From NCBI GenBank assembly GCA_003535775.1, contig DPYO01000239.1, positions 1 through 7,609 of the forward strand: a stretch of DNA of 7,609 bases, in the 5' to 3' direction. Of this stretch, positions 1 through 3,780 are shown in pieces. This DNA is from Fidelibacterota bacterium (GTDB lineage Bacteria > Fidelibacterota > Marinisomatia > Marinisomatales > UBA8229). The notes below the pieces were generated by a model. The model was not told the DNA's origin. It saw nothing but the letters and a program-made list of their open reading frames with translations, and searched no databases. The translations under genes were made by a program, and so were the position numbers. Positions within the stretch are counted from its first letter, which is position 1. The number at the start of each line of letters is the position of its first letter.

Positions 1-1777
1 TTTCCTCGATAGCTTCCTCATCGGGATTATAATAGACAAACCGCTGATAAATTTTCCGGGCAAAGAATCTTGCTGTCTCTTCCTGTTCAAATATTATATC
101 GACAATATCATCCCCAAACCAGTATCCCGTTTGTCCCATGAATGTTTTGGAACCAAAATCATGTCTGTTCTCAATAAAAAAAGTTTCCAGACCATCCGTA
201 GTATAGCCTGTGTATGCCCGCGCTGCTTCAATTACATCATCCTGGGAATAGTTGCCCACTCCAATGGTAAACAGCTCAAGCAATTCCCTGGAAAAGTTCT
301 CATTGATCCCTGCCAGAGGACATGGATTCTCAGCGACCTGAAACGTAACATGATGCATATAGTCCGAATCGTCTGCCAAACACTCTGCCCAAACATTATT
401 CATTGTTAATGTATCAGTGTTTATTAAAGCAAATCCAAAATTTGCCCATTGATCATCCGGGTTCCAATCACAGTTAGAGCCCAATGGAGGGTTCCCTACC
501 ATGCCCCACCCGGACCAGTCATCAAATTCTCCCGTGACGGTGTAAAGATACTCATAGACCCCGGGCTCCAGTTCCATACTTCCCGAGTATGTACCATCAC
601 CGTCTGGCATCAGCGTAAGTCCAAAACCAGACCAATCGTCCATTGTACCGGTCACATGGACTGCTCCGCCCTGGAGATCAATTCCTGTCATATCCACATT
701 AAAATTGACAACCAGGGGGCCATGGTTATATCCTTCCTCAGGGCATCCACCCCATGGATGGGGATCCAGAATAACATCCTCATTGTTCATCCCAAAGGCA
801 CGGAGGGGAGTATCATCTTCAGGATCGATATAAGCACACTCATCCGGAACATCCTCATAAATAGAAAATCCACCGCATGTATACAAATACCTGTACAGTC
901 CAGGATTAAGACCAATGGTCTTGGTATACACTCCGTCCTCATCTTCATCTGTCAACTTTCTTCCATATCCAGACCATTCATCACTATCCCCCGTAACAAA
1001 AAGATGACGATATCTATTCTTATCATTATCCAACCATTTTAGCATGGCAGGATCTACAGCCATTGCTTTTACAAAATCTTTAATATTTCCCAAGGCATAC
1101 TCCCTGAGAAGCGCATAGTGATGATACATTGCGGGAGGAAAGTTCACCTTCTGAGCCGATGTAGCAAAATGATCGTGCCAGAAAAGTGTCATTGTTTCGT
1201 GAATACTTGCTTCTTCTTCTAACATATTATCAATGATCCAGCTTCGCGTTTCAGCTCTTTGTTCTCTGTATGCATTATTTAAGGAATCAAGCTGTTCCGG
1301 TGTCAGTGAGTCATAGGGCGGTAACGGATCATCGATCCAGTCTCCGGGAGGATCAGGCACCGGCTGTTCTTCCAGCAATGCGTCCACAGTTGCATCCAAT
1401 CCTTCACCATGAGCCCAGTTGATCCCTTCCCATATTGGACCAAAAGTAGTACGCCTCAGCAGATGAGCAGCGGCACGGAGATCAAAATCTACATCCCTGG
1501 ATGTAATGGTTGATTCAACCTCTATATCAGGTGCCGGAATCTGCTCAGGAAAAACCTGGATGAATTCCTGCGGGAGATTATTTATGACTGGATATTTTGG
1601 CGGAGGGGATGGATGTTGCCTGAGGTATTTGTTCAGCGATTCACTGCGTTTTAAAATAATGTCCTTCTCTTTGCTATCCTTTAGAATCTGGGGCGCAGGA
1701 TGATCTTTTGCTGTTAACGGGGTTAAAATCAAGGATATATATAACAATAGCAAAGTTGGTTTTGATTTCTTTAACAT
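1..1777 (-). CDS. Secreted DUF1800-family protein with internal E-set insert (C-terminus beyond window)
   Basis: The open frame runs from an ATG at 1777 through 592 codons to the left window edge without a stop, so the gene is 3'-partial. Residues 1-23 form a signal peptide (KK, then a Leu/Ile-rich core, probable cleavage LTA|KD). DUF1800 signatures follow: AAHLLRRTTFG (103-113), LFWHDHFATS (198-207), WLDNDKN (248-254), then NENFSRELLELFTIGVG (492-508), a Q-DDV-EAARAYTGY segment (512-525), HDFGSKTFMGQTG (539-551) and FFARKIYQRFVY (571-582). Between WLDNDKN and NENFSREL, where ordinary members continue almost directly, about 234 residues with two beta-sandwich modules are inserted. DUF1800 proteins are exported proteins of unknown biochemical role, often encoded next to DUF1501 genes; no DUF1501 gene is visible here, but the downstream side is off-window. 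The start codon has only a weak upstream purine run (TTAGG about 12 nt away). The gene is divergent from the PNGase-like gene. Family call is firm; function is unknown. Confidence 0.9.
   Translation of the reverse strand, partial: MLKKSKPTLLLLYISLILTPLTAKDHPAPQILKDSKEKDIILKRSESLNKYLRQHPSPPPKYPVINNLPQEFIQVFPEQIPAPDIEVESTITSRDVDFDLRAAAHLLRRTTFGPIWEGINWAHGEGLDATVDALLEEQPVPDPPGDWIDDPLPPYDSLTPEQLDSLNNAYREQRAETRSWIIDNMLEEEASIHETMTLFWHDHFATSAQKVNFPPAMYHHYALLREYALGNIKDFVKAMAVDPAMLKWLDNDKNRYRHLFVTGDSDEWSGYGRKLTDEDEDGVYTKTIGLNPGLYRYLYTCGGFSIYEDVPDECAYIDPEDDTPLRAFGMNNEDVILDPHPWGGCPEEGYNHGPLVVNFNVDMTGIDLQGGAVHVTGTMDDWSGFGLTLMPDGDGTYSGSMELEPGVYEYLYTVTGEFDDWSGWGMVGNPPLGSNCDWNPDDQWANFGFALINTDTLTMNNVWAECLADDSDYMHHVTFQVAENPCPLAGINENFSRELLELFTIGVGNYSQDDVIEAARAYTGYTTDGLETFFIENRHDFGSKTFMGQTGYWFGDDIVDIIFEQEETARFFARKIYQRFVYYNPDEEAIEE
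380..715 (-). other. Early-set/CBM-like module 2 inserted in DUF1800 protein
   Basis: Residues about 355-466 of the DUF1800 protein. It opens with VVNFNVDMTG, then VHVTGTMDDWSGFG, PDGDGTYSGSMELEPGVYEYLYT, a second DDWSGWG, and ends TLTMNNVWAEC. This is a complete version of the VxFxVDM...VTGxxxxW...DGDGxYxxxxxLxPGxYEYxY pattern. It shares VTG-DxW-G and the PG-Y-Y-YT turn with module 1, so the pair is probably an old tandem duplication. The role is inferred to be carbohydrate or surface binding. Confidence 0.65.
743..1006 (-). other. Early-set/CBM-like module 1 inserted in DUF1800 protein
   Basis: Residues about 258-345 of the DUF1800 protein. Visible signatures are HLFVTGDSDEWSGYG near the start, the acidic turn DEDEDGVY, GLNPGLYRYLYTCGG, and a final WGGC. 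The order 'VTG..-.W.G', then an acidic turn with 'Y', then 'l.PG.Y.Y.Y', is typical of the early-set (E-set) starch/glycogen-binding-like sandwiches seen in secreted FCB-group proteins. This copy lacks the leading VxFxVDM strand present in module 2. Carbohydrate binding is inferred from fold resemblance only. Confidence 0.6.
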
Positions 1778-1801
1778 TGCATGCACTGAACCTAATCAAT
1801 T

Positions 1802-1813
1802 ACTCACGTGAGT
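1802..1813. promoter_or_regulatory. Perfect 12-bp palindrome, possible operator
   Basis: ACTCACGTGAGT reads identically on both strands, and the symmetry stops at the flanking bases. It overlaps the last bases of the predicted minus-strand -10 element and the expected transcription start, which is where a repressor would bind. In about 190 bp of random sequence a perfect 12-bp palindrome is expected at roughly 0.05 per region, so it is suggestive rather than conclusive. No regulator gene is visible nearby. Confidence 0.35.
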
Positions 1814-1839
1814 GTACTATCATTTTCAGGGAATTTCAA
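1811..1839 (-). promoter_or_regulatory. Candidate sigma-70-type promoter of the DUF1800 gene
   Basis: Read on the minus strand, TTGAAA (1839-1834; five of six matches to TTGACA) is followed after exactly 17 nt by TACACT (1816-1811; four of six matches to TATAAT). Transcription would start near 1804, leaving a leader of about 27 nt before the ATG at 1777. The prediction rests on sequence alone. FCB-group bacteria may use a different consensus, and no TAnnTTTG motif was found at this place. Confidence 0.4.
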
Positions 1840-1894
1840 GAAAAAAATGAATACACATACCAAAATGGAAATTTATTATGAAACTCAAAATAAC

Positions 1895-1910
1895 TATATA
1901 ATATAATTTG
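1895..1910 (+). promoter_or_regulatory. AT-rich candidate -10 region for the rightward operon
   Basis: Two overlapping TATAAT hexamers (1897-1902 and 1902-1907) run into TTTG, giving TATAATTTG. This resembles both a sigma-70 -10 element and, with one extra base, the Bacteroidota TAnnTTTG element. No convincing -35 or -33 element lies at the right distance. The stretch lies 65-80 nt upstream of the PNGase-like gene's ATG at 1975. AT-rich sequence makes chance matches likely. Confidence 0.25.
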
Positions 1911-1974
1911 CAGGTTACCATTGGTTATTGCAATTTTTGTTAGCTTAAAGTATGCAGTATGAGTATGAATAACC

Positions 1975-3762
1975 ATGATGAATAATAATATCCCCATGCA
2001 TAGGAGAAATTTCAAAATATCCCCAATCCTTTTTATATTACTTTTTTGTTCGGGTGCAACCGTTAGTGCCCAGGGGTTTTCGGAAGGTCCGTACGGTATA
2101 GGTTATTTTGATATTGCCGGTCCGTTTACGGTGTTGGACCTGAATGCTCCAATGCCCGGGGACGTGAGCCAGGATGATACTATTGATATTGAAGACGTTA
2201 TGGTTACACTGGGTGCAGAAATAGGAACCGTAGAGATTAACGAAGAACAATTCTATTTAGCAGATATAAACAGCGATGGTATACTGGATACTGTTGACCT
2301 TGTATCTATTGTAAATCTCATTTATAATCCGGAAAATTCGGAGTGGAGTTTTCAGGATGAGTGGAATGGGCAAGAATCGTACATTTTTATTCATTACAAT
2401 CCATCAGTCAGTAATTCCACAGCACTCTGGATTTCAAATACCAAGCAGGCATTATTAGAAAATTCTCCTTTAAATGTTCATTATCTCTTTATTTCCGATC
2501 GTTCTAGTTCAGCCAGTGATGTGCAGGCAATAAAAGGGGAGTTTGATGAGATTCTGGAGTCTTTTGACCCCGCCTTGCAGGATCACTGGAAAACCCATCT
2601 TCATTTTATCCCAACAAAAACCTCAGAGCTGGAAAATTGGCTCGCTGAAGCTTTGAGTGATAAATACGCCTTGGGGATTGATAGATTTCAGCAACTAAAA
2701 CAAATAGGCTACTTAGGAAATCCTGATGGATTTACTGGTACTCATATGAGTTACCTTGCACACGAAACCCTCTTTTACAATTATGTCTGGGACGCAGTAT
2801 TCGATCCGGACAGCAACTATGACGAAATCACCATTTTTGATAAAGAGCTATATTCCGGAGGATGGGCTTCCTCTATTACGCAGGTTGTTGAATTTCCTTC
2901 CAATGAAGAACTTGATCAGTATTCAGCAATGAAAGTTGAACTCTTAAGAGGCTGTCCGGATGCGGACGGAAATTATAGCGACGAGGGATGCGATGATTAT
3001 GATCGCATCGCCCATATGTATCTCTGTGATGAAGACGGTTCAAATTGTTATGAAATCGCCCGGTGGATCACTCCTTTTGATCGCCAGCCCCATCACCTTA
3101 CAGATATAACCCCTTTCATTTCTGTGATCCGCCCCGGCGGCACCAGGTTGATCAAATTCCAGGAATCAGGATGGCCCAACAGTCTTTTGACACTTAAAAT
3201 ACGGTTTTATACTTCTGAAGATGATCCGGAAGAATCTCCCCAGGAATTTCGACCGATGTGGATTGGTACTGTCCAGTTTAATCCCAGTTATAATGAGAAT
3301 CGTCCCCCAACAATATTTGATGTTCCGGAAAATGCAACCAGAGTAGAATTTGTTACCTATATCACAGGCCATGGCTGGGGGAGTGCTGGGTGTTATAATT
3401 GTGCAGAATTCTGCAATTCAAAACATATATTTTCTGTGAATGGCGGAACCTATGAATTTGATACATCCTATCCTGAAGCCGGGGATGGTGATTATTGTAT
3501 GGAACTGGAAACAATCGTCCAGGGAGTCATCCCAAATCAATACGGTACCTGGGGATTTGGCCGGGCCGGGTGGTGCCCGGGAATGGATGTGACCCCTTTT
3601 ATAACCGACATTACTGAATACGTTGAGATAGGAGATGACAACATCATGGATTATGAAGCCTGCCGAGTATCAGGAAACGACTGTGTTACCCCACCGGTTT
3701 GCCAGGGTGATGGTTATTGTCCAGAAATCGCCATGTCATCTTACATTATCATTCGTTATTAA
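1975..3762 (+). CDS. Exported peptide-N-glycosidase F-like protein with dockerin-like segment
   Basis: PNGase F enzymes hydrolyse the amide bond between Asn and the innermost GlcNAc of N-glycans. This protein has a signal peptide (basic RRNFK, hydrophobic core, probable cleavage VSA|QG after residue 32), a GPYG..YFDIAGPFTVLDLN leader (38-57), a dockerin-like pair of calcium loops (62-118), an unrecognised domain (about 124-275) and a PNGase F half (about 292-595). From memory of the Elizabethkingia enzyme, CDDYDRIAHMYL (339-350) matches its CDEWDR segment, placing Asp343 and Arg344 at catalytic D60 and R61. Glu397 (FQESGW) fits E118, Glu478 (CAEFC) fits E206, and Arg530 (RAGWCPGM) fits R248. 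Cysteine pairs 327/339, 476/480 and 508/534 match its three disulfides. Two pocket tryptophans are Tyr342 and Phe479 here. There is no T9SS sorting domain; the end IAMSSYIIIRY resembles the normal PNGase F end. The start has no clear ribosome binding site; Met2 or Met8 (1996) are alternatives that keep the signal peptide. It is first in an operon-like run, 18 nt before the next gene. Confidence 0.87.
   Translation: MMNNNIPMHRRNFKISPILFILLFCSGATVSAQGFSEGPYGIGYFDIAGPFTVLDLNAPMPGDVSQDDTIDIEDVMVTLGAEIGTVEINEEQFYLADINSDGILDTVDLVSIVNLIYNPENSEWSFQDEWNGQESYIFIHYNPSVSNSTALWISNTKQALLENSPLNVHYLFISDRSSSASDVQAIKGEFDEILESFDPALQDHWKTHLHFIPTKTSELENWLAEALSDKYALGIDRFQQLKQIGYLGNPDGFTGTHMSYLAHETLFYNYVWDAVFDPDSNYDEITIFDKELYSGGWASSITQVVEFPSNEELDQYSAMKVELLRGCPDADGNYSDEGCDDYDRIAHMYLCDEDGSNCYEIARWITPFDRQPHHLTDITPFISVIRPGGTRLIKFQESGWPNSLLTLKIRFYTSEDDPEESPQEFRPMWIGTVQFNPSYNENRPPTIFDVPENATRVEFVTYITGHGWGSAGCYNCAEFCNSKHIFSVNGGTYEFDTSYPEAGDGDYCMELETIVQGVIPNQYGTWGFGRAGWCPGMDVTPFITDITEYVEIGDDNIMDYEACRVSGNDCVTPPVCQGDGYCPEIAMSSYIIIRY
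2158..2328 (+). other. Dockerin-like calcium-binding segment of the PNGase-like protein
   Basis: Residues 62-118 carry two loops of the dockerin type I pattern GDxNxDGxIDxxD. Loop 1 is GDVSQDDTIDIEDV with ligands at D63, S65, D67, D71 and D74. Loop 2 is ADINSDGILDTVDL with ligands at D97, N99, D101, D105 and D108. Each is followed by a helix-like stretch (MVTLGAEIG and VSIVNLIYN). Spacing between the loops is usual for a dockerin. Such segments are frequent in exported proteins of non-cellulosomal bacteria, where the partner is mostly unknown. Confidence 0.8.
2344..2799 (+). other. Unrecognised conserved-looking domain before the PNGase F half
   Basis: Residues about 124-275 do not belong to the PNGase F fold or the dockerin. 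Landmarks are ESYIFIHYNPS, ALWISNTKQALLENSPLNVHYLFIS, a WKTHLHFIP strand, LGIDRFQQLKQIGYLG and YLAHETLFYNYVW. The alternation of beta strands and amphipathic helices (YIFIHY, helix, NVHYLFIS, helix, HLHFIP) suggests an alpha/beta, perhaps thioredoxin-like, fold. It lacks a CxxC motif; the segment contains no cysteine. The fold assignment is inference and no function is claimed. Confidence 0.5.
2848..3759 (+). other. PNGase F-type catalytic region (two jelly-roll halves)
   Basis: Residues about 292-595 correspond to the two eight-stranded jelly rolls of PNGase F. The first half runs from SGGWASSITQVVEFP to the ENRPPTIFDVPENATRVEF segment and holds Asp343, Arg344 and Glu397. The second half runs from FVTYITGHGWGS to the end and holds Glu478 and Arg530. 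An insertion between Cys327 and Cys339 makes that loop about seven residues longer than in the classical enzyme. Additional cysteines occur at 351, 358, 473, 563, 570, 576 and 582. Confidence 0.85.
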
Positions 3763-3769
3763 CTTTCCC

Positions 3770-3774
3770 AGGAG
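3770..3774 (+). promoter_or_regulatory. Ribosome binding site of the propeller protein gene
   Basis: AGGAG lies 6 nt before the ATG at 3781, inside the 18-nt gap after the PNGase-like gene's TAA. It is the only strong Shine-Dalgarno sequence in the window; the other three starts lack one. It fixes this start and fits translation from a shared transcript. Confidence 0.7.
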
Positions 3775-3780
3775 ATTGTC

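Larger units (their letters stand above)
1778..1974. other. Divergent intergenic region
   Basis: This 197-bp AT-rich gap separates the leftward DUF1800 gene from the rightward PNGase-like operon. It holds the leftward promoter candidate, the overlapping palindrome, and the TATAAT-rich stretch described separately. A short direct repeat GGTTA occurs twice (1913-1917 and 1923-1927), too short to interpret. No small open frame with a ribosome binding site, RNA gene or terminator hairpin was recognised. Confidence 0.8.

Noticed and set aside
311..1012. The DUF1800 interruption as a mobile element or assembly chimera
   Set aside because: The inserted part keeps the same reading frame, contains ordinary secreted-protein modules, and has no terminal repeats, transposase or change of frame at either border.
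131..1703. Plus-strand open frames at 131-409, 449-1042 and 1506-1703
   Set aside because: They lie antisense to the DUF1800 coding region, whose minus-strand frame is continuous with recognisable family motifs. Their translations show no domain, signal or plausible composition.
3561..3580. GC-rich inverted repeat (CCGGG ... CCCGG) resembling a terminator stem
   Set aside because: It encodes the conserved GRAGWCPG segment of the PNGase F domain and has no following T-run, so it is coding sequence.
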